Positions 19,721 through 31,800 of a DNA stretch of 64,000 bases are shown in pieces. Made by a program: the position numbers and the translations under genes. This DNA is from Teratosphaeria epicoccoides (lineage: Eukaryota > Ascomycota > Dothideomycetes > Mycosphaerellales > Teratosphaeriaceae), in assembly GCA_021401465.1 (NCBI GenBank), contig JADDMT010000003.1, forward strand, positions 645,415 through 709,414, in the 5' to 3' direction. The notes under the pieces are model-generated. The model did no database searches. It saw nothing but the letters and a program-made list of their open reading frames with translations, and was not told where the DNA came from. Every line of letters begins with the position of its first letter. The stretch's first letter is position 1.

Positions 19721-21919
19721 TAGTGAGGTCCTGTTTATAGCGACGAGTGAGTTGCGCCTTGCCTTGCTTAGGCTCTACAGGAGATGTTTGTTCTTTCTTC
19801 GCGCTATCTATTCGTTGTGTCAGCTGTGTTTACTATGCTCAACGCGCGCGATTCACGATCGACAAGCGCGATGCGCGGCCAACACGGCGCGCTAACGCTA
19901 TTGCGACGGGAACCATAAAAGCGACGACGTACCTGGAAGTTGCGATCGTGTGCGCGGGCTGCTAATGTGTGGTGAATTGGTGGCAGACGTTCTTTGGACT
20001 GCAGCCGCCATGGTCATGGTTGAGTGTGGAAGGCACGTTGATGTCAGAGATGACGTCGGAGTTTGGTTGTGGTTGCAAGCCCTGGGATCTTTGCAACTTC
20101 GGTTACTCTCATTCCCTCCTTCACCTTCACTCGACCCTTTTCAGATGATCTGCTTTGACACGCAATAATGAAATTCTAGCATAAGAAATCAGCACTCCTG
20201 TTCGTTTCGATGCATGGCGCTGTGGCGGACAATTTGTGGCCGATCAAAGAACGCGCACCGCCGAAGCTCTTTTGCGCCTTCCTTTCTCCCCTTCTCCGGT
20301 GGCAAAGGGGGGAGAAGCAACGCCGTCTTCGCGAGCAGCATCTGCCGGCAACGCCCTCGCGGCATCGATATTTGCTGTTGTACATACCTTTGGTGTTTCT
20401 CAGCGTTCTTCGCCAGTGCTGATGATGACAATGGTTGCCGCCGAGGTGACGCGAAGATTGTGACGTAGGACCTTGGTATGTTGAGTGGAAGCCGCGACTC
20501 GAAACAAAGCACTTTCGACCACGCGATTCGCCCTTGAGCGCCACGCGTAAGCCTCAGGCTGACCCAAGATAATGCTTAACGAAAAATGATAGAAACTCCT
20601 GTATGACCACGCGACCCGTGACTTAGGAGCGCAGTCCGTATCGGATGTCAGTGCTCAAAGACGATGGCAGTTTCGAAGCAGGATGACGAAAGAGACGTCA
20701 CGGAGGTCGTGGAAGTCTTAAAATCCTCGCCATTCCGCTAGGATTACTAAAGAGGGTTGGAAATGGTCCGAGCTTCCACTAAACCGCTCTTGCCGTCCCC
20801 GCGCATTATTGAGCACTGCTGTAGATCGCAGATGGATTTCCAAGCACTTTTGCCTGAAGACGTTGGGGTTTTGTACTGGAACAGGCGAAGCAGCTTCTTG
20901 AAACTTTCGTAAGGAGGCGAAGTAGCTTGTTTACAATTCTCCCACATCGCTGGTATCGAATTCATGGGGCTCCAAAGCCAATTACGCCTTCGCGGACTTG
21001 CAACACACGGGCAATCACGTGCATTGCGTGATCGGCGATGCAAACTCTGCTGCGAAATACAGCCTGCGAGGACGAACTCTTCTCTGCGCCCGGGCGCCAG
21101 CGTATTATTTGCCTCCACGATCGTACTGAGGCTCGTTATTGTCTTAATGGCAAAGACAGATTGTGTATGATACAATCCTAAGTAGGGATCATGCAAAGAA
21201 CAGATTCGCGTTTCTGTCTGAGCTGCCGGCCTGACCTCGCGACTGGCTTTGATTCGGTATGTCAAATCGTATGGCACGGTGGAGCAGCCGATACTAGGTT
21301 GCATTGATGATGTACGAGCTCACAGTAGTACTATCAAGGATGATCGCAACAAAGAATTCAAAACAGCAGCATCATTCACTAATAATGTAATCGTTGACCT
21401 TTTTTCCCTGGCAATTCTGCCGAGCTCGCCTATAGAGGCCCGAAGTCAGCCATGGCAGTGCATCAGGATAGCCGATATGGAAGGAGGATGTGCTTCCTCA
21501 GCTGCGGCGACTCGTGGCACGGAACTGAAGTTGCGCAGCACAGCGGAGACCAAGGGTACCTACCGCCCGTCTGTGTCTTCTACGGGCCCTCGAAACACTA
21601 GCCACAACACCCACTTCGTTTAGTGTATCCCTTCGCGTAGATTCGGCAACTGCCTTACTGAGAGTGCTGTGCTACATCGCAGCAAGACGTCCTGGATATC
21701 AAGCTGCATGGTATTTCCTGCCTTGAGCCACAGTGATGGATATCCAGGAAGGAGAGCTTGTGTATCGCTATGCAGAAGCAACATTTATCGAGCGTTGAGC
21801 GTGAGAGTACGGGTCTAAGAGATCTAGTTCATGTGCCTACAGCGCGCCGATAAAGGAGTTCACGGAGGAAAGACCGGAACCAGCCTCATGGTAGCGTGGT
21901 AGCCGACAAACTACTTGGC
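19721..21919. other. Long intergenic region
   Basis: About 2.2 kb. The left 400 bp is the atfA leader and promoter. Two minus-strand open frames (20176-20544; 20747-21304) and one plus-strand frame (21249-21623) are present, but their composition is arginine/serine-heavy or irregular and no motif is seen. I do not call a gene. Confidence 0.45.
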
Positions 21920-22714
21920 TCACGTGACGAAGACAGTAACATATTCCCATGACACTTCAATTTTGGTAAGGATGCCGTCATGACCCGTTGCAACGGTAAT
22001 CGAGATCGTTCTTACGGTACTGGATATCAGCGATCCGGCAGGTGAGGTGTCTGCTGCCACAAACGTGACCGATACTGATGAGATGTCTTTGCTGGCCGGG
22101 ATGCGCGAGTGTGGGTGCCTGTGCGAGGTCGTGTGCAAACTAGCAGCAGTACTGTATGGCCTTAGGCTGGATCTTGAGCTGGGAACAGGGAGAGGTTGCG
22201 CGATGAGTGAGCCATCTGTCGAGATTGAGATGCCAGCGCTTGCATTGACGGACGAGAAGGTCAGTGGCGAGGGCGTTGTAAGAACTACTATTGGGGTGGA
22301 CACGCCCGAAGCGGGGATCAATGTGAAGCTTCCATTACTTCCAGTAAGAGGCAGGCTCAGGCTGATACTTTCAGTCGTGTCTGTCGAATTGATGGTGTTG
22401 ATTGGAAACATGAAGCTTGCGAACGCTTTTGCCCAGCTGACATTGGCAGAGATCGAGGACAGGGTCCTTGACACGGAAGGCGATAAGGGAGGAGTTGTGC
22501 GGTTGCAGAGAAGATTCCGGACTCTGATACCATCGAGACCGGCTCCCTCCATGGTCCTAAGGGTTTTCGAAATGCATGTCTGCGATAGATTCGGGACTGC
22601 TTTGTCGTTCTTCAATGTTTTCAGGCCAGCCAGTGTCGCTTGCAGGTCAATCAACGAAGCATTGGAATCGGGAAAGACGACAGTGCCGACTGCAAGCTTG
22701 CAGCTATGGCTCAT
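21920..22714 (-). CDS. Uncertain Ser/Thr-rich protein with possible upstream exon
   Basis: An open frame of 264 codons, rich in Ser, Thr and Asn-x-Ser/Thr sites (for example NASLIDLQ, FPINTINSTDTTESISLSL, SSVSVTFVAADTSP). The frame stays open upstream to about 22849 and there reads GIDGILGHLLAYSSLP, so the protein probably begins in a further exon rather than at the ATG at 22714. A TAG followed by CAG close to that edge could be a splice acceptor. A plus-strand frame of 256 codons (22047-22817) overlaps almost fully and is the main rival. The minus frame is preferred for its secreted-protein-like composition. No family is recognised. Confidence 0.35.
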   Translation of the reverse strand: MSHSCKLAVGTVVFPDSNASLIDLQATLAGLKTLKNDKAVPNLSQTCISKTLRTMEGAGLDGIRVRNLLCNRTTPPLSPSVSRTLSSISANVSWAKAFASFMFPINTINSTDTTESISLSLPLTGSNGSFTLIPASGVSTPIVVLTTPSPLTFSSVNASAGISISTDGSLIAQPLPVPSSRSSLRPYSTAASLHTTSHRHPHSRIPASKDISSVSVTFVAADTSPAGSLISSTVRTISITVATGHDGILTKIEVSWEYVTVFVT

Positions 22715-22849
22715 CAGCAGTGAATTAGGTGATGCTGGGAGACTGCTGTACGCGAGTAGATGTCCCAGTATTCCGTCGATACCCTCTGCGTCAGGAGTTC
22801 CTGCCTGTCTGGAGTAGTCCGGCGCATTGAGTCGAAGTTTCTTCTGCCG

Positions 22850-23555
22850 CTATCCGAGCAGCGTACTCAGCCGCAGCCACGTTCGGGATCATTGACTGGA
22901 GCGTAAATCGGCTCCTGTCGCCTTGTGGGGTCGCCAACAGCCAATAGACCTATGGCGAGCACTGAGAAAAGCCGTGTTTATATGGAAACATGTCTGCTCA
23001 TGTCAAATGGACACGAGTCCCCCTGTGCCCGCAGAATAGGACTTGCGTCTTTGTTGTTCGAGCAAGAAATGTCAAGCCTGCCCAGCCACGGCAGAATCCC
23101 CTCCATGCGTGCCATGTCGCCAAGCGTTTCTCATTTCAGCATGGAGATAGGTTCGCGTGTGCGCCAGCAACGTCTTCATGTGGATTCATCATGTCGCATG
23201 TTCCGCCAGATTCCGATGGTGCTGATATAGGTACGGAGATCGCCACTATTACATAATGAGCTGCGGCAGAGCTAGGCTCGGCTCGGTTCGGACGTGCTAT
23301 ACCATGTGAGCGAGGCGAGGCAGGGCACGGTAAGACGTATCTTCACTTTCTGACTGCAACTACAACCTGCATCGCGAGAGCCACGCTGTGCACGCACATC
23401 TACGAGGTTAATGTTGCACATACCTGTTATAAATTCCAGCAGCAATACTGGAAGTTCTCAAATAGGTTGCCAGCAAAGTCTGAATGCTACAGGTCTGGTC
23501 TACCTGCACAGGGTCAGACATAGCCGACCAAAGCTCATCCATCGACTCCACCACA
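22850..23555. other. Intergenic
   Basis: Upstream region of the alpha/beta hydrolase. No gene seen. A TTATAAAT element at about 23431 lies about 125 bp before the start and could act as a TATA box. Confidence 0.4.
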
Positions 23556-24653
23556 ATGGAAGCTCTGCAGAAGGTTTTGGCCAAAGCACAAAGCTATCTG
23601 CCCGATCTCGATCAGGAGCACCTTCGTCAAATCAGCGAGGAGATCGGACCACAGCTTTCCGCCGATCAGGTCATTGGACATCCAGAATATCCTTATGTCA
23701 ATTGGGACCTAGAGCCTGCAAGCAAAGGCAAAGTTGAAGTGGCTAAAGGACGCGGTGGGCCATTCAGCATTGCTTACGAACTTCACGGCCTTGGCCCTAA
23801 TAAGATCATCTGGATCATGGGCCTCGGTGGCTGGATGAAAGCATGGCAACGGCAAACCAAGGACTTTGGTCACTCGGAGGCTGACAGATATACCTGCCTG
23901 ATACTCGACAATCGAGGGATGGGCGAGAGTGATAAGCCAATTCTGCGGTACACGACTTCGGAGATGGCGAAGGACATCATTGAGCTGCTTGACCATGTTG
24001 GCTGGACCGATGCACGGAGTGTACACGTTGTCGGCATCAGTATGGGTGGTATGATTGCACAAGAACTCGGTGTGGCAATCCCAGAGCGGATCTGCAGCCT
24101 CAATCTGATCTCTACAGCACCACGTATCGTTCGCACGCTGCCTTACATGGAGAACATTCGAAATCGAATCAATCTCATGGTTCCCAGATCTTTAGATGCA
24201 CAGATAAGCAAAGTCAAGGCCGATTGCTACTCAGCACATTGGCTCAAACAGAAGGATGAAACAGAGTATGAAGTCAAATCATTTCCAACTAATGGCGACC
24301 GTTTTGCTGCCGGCGAACTCAGCAAACGCCTGCATCCGACTGCCTTCACGCGAGCAAGTTTTCTGTGCCAGCTGTACGCAGCTGGCTTCCACCACAAAGA
24401 TGCAGCGCAACTGAAAGCGCTCGGCGATGCCATTGGTCGCGACAGAATTCTGGTGTTCCACGGCACAGCAGATCACATGATAGATTTCGAAAATGGCAAA
24501 ATGCTGCTCAGCGAGCTTGGGGGCGAACAAAGCGGCGTGACAAAGAGCTTTCACGAAGGCTTGGGTCATGTCGGGCCGTTTGAGATCAGGAAACAGTTCA
24601 ACGAAATAATCGCTGATCAAGTGGAAAAGACGCGGGCGTTGAGAAAAGCGTAG
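23556..24653 (+). CDS. Alpha/beta hydrolase
   Basis: Single exon, 365 residues. The ATG at 23556 (MEALQKVLAKAQSYLPDLD) is chosen over an in-frame upstream start because that 24-codon extension looks untranslated. The fold is plain: IIWIMGLGGWMKAW (oxyanion-hole segment), CLILDNRGMGESDKP, then the nucleophile elbow VVGISMGGMIAQELG with Ser near residue 163. The acid is probably in VFHGTADHMIDF and the catalytic His in EGLGHVGPF (about residue 337). It resembles uncharacterised fungal hydrolases of the epoxide hydrolase/esterase superfamily. There is no signal peptide, so it is probably cytosolic. The substrate is unknown. Confidence 0.88.
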   Translation: MEALQKVLAKAQSYLPDLDQEHLRQISEEIGPQLSADQVIGHPEYPYVNWDLEPASKGKVEVAKGRGGPFSIAYELHGLGPNKIIWIMGLGGWMKAWQRQTKDFGHSEADRYTCLILDNRGMGESDKPILRYTTSEMAKDIIELLDHVGWTDARSVHVVGISMGGMIAQELGVAIPERICSLNLISTAPRIVRTLPYMENIRNRINLMVPRSLDAQISKVKADCYSAHWLKQKDETEYEVKSFPTNGDRFAAGELSKRLHPTAFTRASFLCQLYAAGFHHKDAAQLKALGDAIGRDRILVFHGTADHMIDFENGKMLLSELGGEQSGVTKSFHEGLGHVGPFEIRKQFNEIIADQVEKTRALRKA

Positions 24654-24782
24654 GCCGCGCTTCTGCAGACTAGCAGCTGAACCCCGGATGGCTTTCTCTT
24701 TGCACTGGTCTGAATTGGCGATGCGGCGTGTTGTAATGTCGGTATCCGTGATGAGGATATAGGCCGCCAACCTTAATGTCCT

Positions 24783-26356
24783 TCAGATTCGGCCATCTGT
24801 GCGGGAGTCCCGCTGGCTCCGTCCCGAGCACTGGCCAAGCCTCCAGTCTGCGTCCTTCTCCAGCAACAGCCCCGCAGCCTGTGCATGCCCACGATTCGCG
24901 GCAAGATGAGGAGGGCGGCGTTTCTAGCGTTCTAGCGTTCACGTTCGCCCCGTATGCTAAGAGCAAGGCGAGTACCTCTGCGTGTCCTTTGTGCGCGGCC
25001 CAATGCGCAGAAGTCAGGCCTTGCTTTTGAGCGACCTCTACGCTCGCGCCGTGCTGCAGAAGCAGTCGAACAGTCGGCACAGACCCTGCGGCTGCAGCAT
25101 ACGCCAGCGCCGTCTGCTCGTTCTCGTCCATACTGTCGATCTGTGCACCTCGCTCAAGCAAGAGCTCGCACATGGCGCTTTGTCCCGTGACAGCTCCCTG
25201 TGATAACGGTACGAGGTCTCCCTCGGCTTTCAAGCTGACTCGTGCACCGTGCTTCAGCAGCAATCGAGCTGCATTGACGTGACCAGCAGAAACCGCACAC
25301 CACAGCGGACTGTAGGCATCACGGCCAGAAAGCCAGTCTACGTCAGCGCCATTGGCGAGCAAGACGTCCAACGCTTCACACTGACCGGCCCACGCTTCAA
25401 AGTGGAGCGCTGTGTCACCTTCTCTGTCTTCTGCCGACGTTGTCGCGCCGTTCCGCAAGAGCAATGTTAAGGCATGCAATATGGTTGAGGTGTGCGGCTT
25501 GGTGCAATGCAGTCCTTTGCAGCTCACCAGCATTTACGTTCGGATCGGCTCCAAGTGCTAAAAGGTCGTTCATGAGCGGTGTGTCGTTGGTCGCTACTGA
25601 ATCGTACAATGCATCTGTATCGTAATTCTCCTCAGCTGGCTGATCCTGTGTCTGAGGAGCGGCCATGACAAGTCTATGCTTTTCTCCTTCCTCGCCGGGC
25701 GTCGCAAGGCCACCTTTAGGAGGACTATACTCCGGAGGCGGGTCAAGCCAGCATTTGTTGTCGCCGCCAGGCTGTTAAGCCTGAACTGGAGGCAACAGGC
25801 TAGCGGAGCTGCCGTTGATTCGCAGTGTCCTCGCCGGATAGCTCCCCGAGGCCGGTGTAGGAAGCGTGTCAGAGTCATAGGCGCCGTCCAGAAGCATGTC
25901 CAAGGCCGGTCGCTGATCTCTCAGCTGTTGTAGAGCTTCCCGTAGCAGTGCGGTCCAATCTGGAGACTCCCTAATCTCCGTTTGGACCAGACTGATGATA
26001 CTGCTCAAGGAACTCATCGTGGTATCGAAAGATACTCCTCTACCAAGATATTTTGAGAATGCGGTGGTATTGACACTGAGAGCTTGTTGGAGCCTGTAAA
26101 TAGTCGTGGTAAGAAGTGAACACTCGCCGTGGAGCGAGGTGCCGCGATAGCTGTGGAACGTCTTGCAACAGTCGCTGAAGAAGAATATGTGGTGACTCTG
26201 CTTGTATTGCTGCATAGCCATCTGGAACGTATATGGAATCAATTGCATGTCGTCTTCGGCCTTTGGGACGTTCACCGGATGCTTCAACTTTGCAACTATG
26301 CTTTGACGAGGCGCACTGGTCCCCAATGCTGTCGATATCGCGAGCGCCGAGATCAC
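24783..26356 (-). pseudogene. Ankyrin-repeat protein gene broken by one nonsense codon and two frameshifts
   Basis: The 5' part (26356 to 25778) encodes an alpha-helical segment containing RGVSFDTTMSSLSSIISLVQ, ending at an in-frame TAA (25775-25777). After it the same frame continues as coding-like sequence (GDNKCWLDPPPEYSPPKGG) into MAAPQTQDQPAEENYDTDAL at 25666 and the first ankyrin repeat (LGADPNVN, RTALHQAAHLNH). At about 25468 one extra base shifts the frame; the next repeats (GDTALHFEAWAGQCEALDVL, then AYSPLWCAVSAGHVNAARLL) follow in the new frame. A second shift near 24912 moves the last repeat (HLAANRGHAQAAGLLLEKDA) to a third frame, ending at 24783. There is no room for introns at the shifts. 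The true 5' end upstream of 26356 is not resolved. Confidence 0.75.
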
Positions 26357-26966
26357 TGCGCACGCACTGTAAATGCTGTTGTTGTGTGGAGCCAGGAATG
26401 CGAGTCCATCGTGGTGGTCTCATGGAGTTACTGCTCATAAAAAGCTAATAAGAGATTCAGACCGAGCAAATCATAGAATCGCGACATCACAAGTACCACG
26501 CTGCTTCGGCTCGATGCATATAGCCAACGGACGCTCGTTATCAGAAGGTATGTTTTGGACAGTAAACACGCCTAGACCCTAGACGGGCCAAGGTGACGCG
26601 CAGCATTAGCCATTTCCTGAGACTTCATCTGTCATGGAAGCACGACCGTATCCGTGCCACGCAGCTTTGTCGGTGGTCTCTCACAGTGGTGTAGAATAAG
26701 AGCCTAGTCCTTGTCAATTCTGGTGTGGCTGTTCAGTCGCGTTGAGCTGACGATCGCCCAGCTGAGTGGCACGGATATCACATGGGAGCCCAGGTGCATA
26801 TTTAGATAACACGGGGCTGCCCGTGGAGCCATGCGCAATGCAGAAATATCGACGACTCAGTACAATTCTAGCCTTATTGCCGGTGTGCAAATTCACGAAC
26901 AAATGGACCATTTGAATCGATTGACGGCAACGCAGCTCACAGTATGTCCTGGCGGCTCTAGCTATA
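26357..26966. other. Intergenic
   Basis: Between the ankyrin pseudogene and the P450, both on the minus strand. No gene seen; it may contain the lost 5' exon of the ankyrin gene. Confidence 0.4.
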
Positions 26967-28873
26967 TCATGCCCTTCTTAGTCTGACCTTGACTCCATTA
27001 GCTGGCGCAACGACCACGCAGTAATCCTTCGCCAGGTTGTCCTGTCCCTCAGGCGCCTTTATGTCCGAGAACCGCTGCGTCATCCTTACACACAAATAGG
27101 ACAGCTCTGTCTTTGAAATCTGCTGGCCAACGCATACGCGAGGGCCTACGCCATAAGGAGCATATTCGGGTCCGAATTTCCTGCCGAGCCAACGATCGGG
27201 GTTGAACTCCCATGCGTCGTCGCCCCATTCCTCCTGGCGGCGGTGCATGAGGTACAGATTGCAGGTGATAGCAGCTCCAGCAGGGACAGCGAGCGGCTGA
27301 CTACCCTCCAAGCCCACACCTCTGGGGATGATGGTGTCATTCTTGGCTGTGCGACTAACATTTGCGATGAGAGGATACATGCGCAGCGTTTCCAGGACGA
27401 CGTGCTGAAGTGTTGTGCAACTCTTCATTTCATTCCAGACGATCGACGCTTTGGGCGAGTGCTCATCGCCGAAAGCGCTCAGGACTTCTTCGCGCACACG
27501 CTGATATATGTCAGGATGTTGCTCGAGCTGAGCGAAGACCCACGCTGCTATGGTCCCAGTCATGTTCTGGCCTGCAATAAGCAGATCCATCACGAGATTC
27601 CGGATTTCTTTTGGATCTTTAAGCTCCTGCGTCAGATCGCTAATGAGTCCAAAATCGCCCTTGGCCTTGGGTTCGGCGGGGGTCCCATTGTCTGACGAGC
27701 TCTTCAAGATCGCTTGCTCCACAAGATCATCGGCCCAACGGTTCATTGTGGCACAGGCTCTGCGGTACTCGATGCCATCCGCCATCCAGTACAGCGATCC
27801 AAGCTTCGACCTGCGAGATAGATACTGACGTATGACCTCGTACGCTTGGTCGTAATTCATCTCCGTTGCCCCCTTGGCTGGGACAAGATTGAACTTGCTC
27901 ATCGCAGCCTGCCTTTGCTTCTCCCTAACACCAGATCGCTGAGAGTCTGCACCCTTGCCAAGCAGGAATGCTGTGGAACCTAAAGGAATGGGTAGCAGGT
28001 CAGTCGATGTCTCAAAACGGGGAGATACTCGCAGTGCTTGCACCAATCAGCCAATTGACTGGTGAGCCAAGCTTTAACAGCTAGCGTAACGACTGACTGC
28101 GCCGTCAGGCATGCATCAATCAGTCACTTGATTGACAAGTGGAATCAATGAGTAGGGTTCTACCCTTCGCTCTGCTTACTGTCTAAGGCGAATCTGTGCA
28201 AAAGATCGAGGAGATCAACTTCATCCGTCCAACCATCTTTGTCGACATTGCCAATGGCTTCAAACAGCCTTTGAACATGAACCTCTTCGCGACTGGTATC
28301 TTTCGCACGCCGGGTGCCCAAGTGGCGCGTGATCAACTTACGCTTGCGGTGCCAAGTGTCGCCCTGTTGCTCGCGGTCAGCTGTGTTTGCATCAAAAAAA
28401 TAAAAAGGACAGTGTCTAACCTCGGCTAATAACAAGCTATCTTGCGCCAACGGCTTGAGTGTGTTTGTTCGGTTCTGAGATGGTCTCCAGTTTTTCCAGG
28501 ATGTATTTAACACAGCGTTGAGGTTGGCCGGATCGATCGTGTGAACTACAGCAGGCTTCCCGTAGAAGTCTTTGAGGGCATGTGTCGGGCCGTACCTCTT
28601 GTACTTCGCGACGAACAAGCCGTCTAGTAGATCACCACTTCTGTAAGAGAGAAGTCTGAGCTTGTGTCGTATCTTGCCGCCGAATGATTTTGACATAACA
28701 ACTGCTTGCTCACTGCTGTTACTCGCCGCAAATGTCCGGAACCTTTTGTTGGCTACGAAGCTGTGCCACAGCTTCAATACCGTTCCCAGGAGCCAGATGC
28801 CAACCAACAAGCAGCCAAATTTCCGGGCTGGACTTTGCCTTGATAATAGCTCCAGATTCGAATATGCAAGCAT
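26967..28873 (-). CDS. Cytochrome P450, CYP52-clan (alkane/fatty-acid hydroxylase-like)
   Basis: Three exons: 28873-28421, 28363-28180 and 27979-26967; introns of 57 nt (phase 0) and 200 nt (phase 1). About 549 residues. The start at 28873 gives a membrane anchor (FGCLLVGIWLLGTVLKLW); the frame is open to an ATG at 29074, an alternative. Joined exons give LAEGDTWHRKRKLITRHLG (C-helix WxxxR region), FALD SSTAFLLGKG, the I-helix AGQNMTGTIAAW, the K-helix ETLR, FNPDRW, and the heme loop PYGVGPRVCVGQQ with the ligand Cys. The usual Phe of the heme signature is Tyr. This clan hydroxylates the terminal carbon of alkanes and fatty acids. The 57-nt intron has no stop, so its retention would add 19 residues in frame. 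Confidence 0.87.
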
Positions 28874-31800
28874 TGCGGACCAGATTGGAAGCACGAGAGC
28901 AGTAGCGTGGTCGATTTCATCCTGAGACCCAGAGTCAAAGCCCAAAGGTACCCCAATATTATGAACACGTGTGGCAGCCTCTATGGCCTGTAAAGAGGCA
29001 AAATTGCCCCCAGTCATGTTGCCACTCATGCATGATGCTGCGATCGTGATGGCGCCGAAGCCGGCTGTAGACATTGCTTATTCTGCTGAGGTGCCGGACG
29101 TGCTTGTGAGTGAGGAACCAAGGCAGAGTACCTATCAATACAGGAAGCAACAGAAGTCAACCGACTTGCCTTGGGCATCCTGCTGCCGCTGATAAGCACC
29201 TCGCAGGGCTCGCCACGTTCCGTTGCATCTGCAATGCTCAGAACCACAAAGATAAAATGCCCGGATGGCTGAAAACCCGTACCTTTCATGACAAATGATT
29301 GCGCAGCAACCAGCATTAAGATGTGAGACAGCTGACCGTGCATCGTCGAAGTACCACTGTGTATACCGGCCGGAAGAAGTACATGAGACGTCAGCCCGCT
29401 GTCAAGGCAATGTCTTGCATCCGCAGGACAAAGGAGCGGAGCGACCGTCGTCGTGCCGTCATTGCAAATGACCGAGGCGCATATCTCTGCGTCCGGGCAA
29501 TTTTCCTAGAGCGGTGGCGCGATGGTTGTCAGGCCGTCATGCGGCCCAGAGATGTTCGACGACGATTGGAAGTTGGCTTGACTTAGGCGCTGATACTGAT
29601 GAGGTCGTGGCATTGTTGCGAACGGTGAAAGCAGTGCCAGATCCGGCGATGCGACAATCGATCGTTCCTGTGATCTGTCCGTTGAGCAACAAGGGAAGTG
29701 GCGCCTCGACAGAGTCCAGCGAAAGCTGTACCGATACCTCGTAGAAATATAGCTTCGTTGGCGCAACCAGGAAGGCTGTGATAGGCACGAATGATAGATT
29801 GAAAACAATCACGACGCCGTGATCCTCAGGCGGCAGTGAGAGGAGTCTAAATCGATTGGACCAGTCGACATAGCAGGACGGTAGTGGTTGGCATGAAGTG
29901 GCCGACTCTCAGGTCCCGGGCCGCGTCTTCGTCGGCGAGCCCCATGCCGACACATGTGTACGTGCTCAAGACGTGGTTGGCCATGGTAAACTCGTACCCT
30001 TGCATACTTTGCATCTTGGTCGAAGATTTTCGCAGCCATATGTAAAATGCCAGCAGTGGTCCGACCGGCGTGCCACCCAGCACTAAGTCGGGGATACTTT
30101 AGCGCCAAACATGCATGTAAGCAAGACTACCCTCAATTGGCCCTTCAGGCTTATGGAGCTTTCTGAACATGTCGATCATGCTCTTTCGCTGCAGTGATGC
30201 AAATAGCTTGGGCTGACCGAAGCATCGAGTAGCTCTGACTCTGAAGCCCGGTCACGCGCTCGGTCAGCTTACGTGCTGAAGTCCAGGAAGTCTCCCATGC
30301 TTGAATGGTCACAACACTTCCCACAGGGTCGCGGAGCAATTTCTTGTTGTTGTGTACATGCAGCGCATGTAAGATTGACATCGCGCAGCTCGAAGCTTGT
30401 GAGGTTCTGCGTGGGCGGGAACAACAGGCTTGCTTATGGTGCGTCTCACTCATGGAAACATCGGTGCGCAATCGTGTTGTTGGCATGGACATGAAGTCGA
30501 GGCCTGCAGGCGTGCTCGCATAGTAGTCTCTTGAGAGTCAATGAGCGCTATCGGTCGTATGCTATCAGCCTAATTTGGACGGAAGATCTGACGTACTGTA
30601 GCCAGGAGTTATTAGACAGAGTCCGGAAAATGGCTCAATAAGGACGCTAGAAGCACTCTGCTCGAGGCTTCGGAGGCGTAGCGATACTTGCTAGCTCGTT
30701 GACGAGGCTGCTAGCTGCCTTCTCCAGACTTAGCTGATCACTCTGTATGCGCCAGGGGGTTCAAGCTGAGTCGTCTAGATCAGGGCATACCACCATGTTT
30801 GCTTGGCATTACTGGCACACTTGTGCTGCTTGCCATCCGCGCCGTAACCGCCCGTGTGACAGATCTGCGACGGAATTGTTCCGGCGTGGCCGATCGTGCT
30901 ATTGATCATGCTCTACGGTCGTGGATCGGCGACGAAATTTCGTCCTTGCGTTGCATGCGCTACGTTTGCCTGCCCTCTCAGAGCACGAATTTGCGTTCTA
31001 CGCGCAGTCCAAGCACTGTCACATGCTGATAGTGGTGTGCCAGAGACCAAAAGATATTCTCGCTAGTCTCCGGAGTCGCCTTGCTCTCTATCTGTGAGAA
31101 GCCTGGGTCGATCACGCTTGTGGCGAATACAAGCACCTATTGCAAGACGATCTGGACCGACCGACCAACTCAGGCGCTCGGCTCTGGCCTACTTGTGCCG
31201 CTCGTCTCGCCAACTATAGGTCCGTATTGGAAACTTCACCGCGGCGATCTACGGTAATGACCCTGGGCCATGGTGCCGTGAAAGCCCTGCTACGCAGGCT
31301 TCAACGGACAAGTCTACCATGCGGATCGTAGGGCCGCGGTCAAGATTGGCATCCTCATCGCGGTCAACATCCGGAACTCGGCGCCGGGTCATGAATCGTG
31401 CTTCTTGACCCTCCGCACTCCCTCTCCTTGGACGTCCAGTTGAACGATGCCCGATCATACCATAAGCCAACCGAGTGATTGATCAGTGATGCCTTCAACA
31501 GCATATTAACAACAATGATTGTCGGGTTATGCAGTGAGTGCATCGATGTAACGGTTTGACTGCTCCAAATTGTCAGTCTTACTCCATGGTCTGACTTCTA
31601 CGAAAGGTCGAAGCGTCCTTCTCGAAGCAAATGCCAACCCTACCTCCCCGGTAATCGAGCTGCACCACATAATGAGTATCATCACCACTTCCGAAAGCCA
31701 ATGCTGTTGGTCTCTCTCGTCTGCTCCTCTTATATTGCCCGTGATTCACTTGGACAATTGCCCCCTTCCACTCTATTGTACAAATATAGACTTGCAGTTG

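Noticed and set aside
29026..29343. Membrane-protein gene upstream of the P450
   Set aside because: A short frame with one hydrophobic stretch (HFIFVVLSIAD) but no continuation, no consistent splice partner and no recognisable family.
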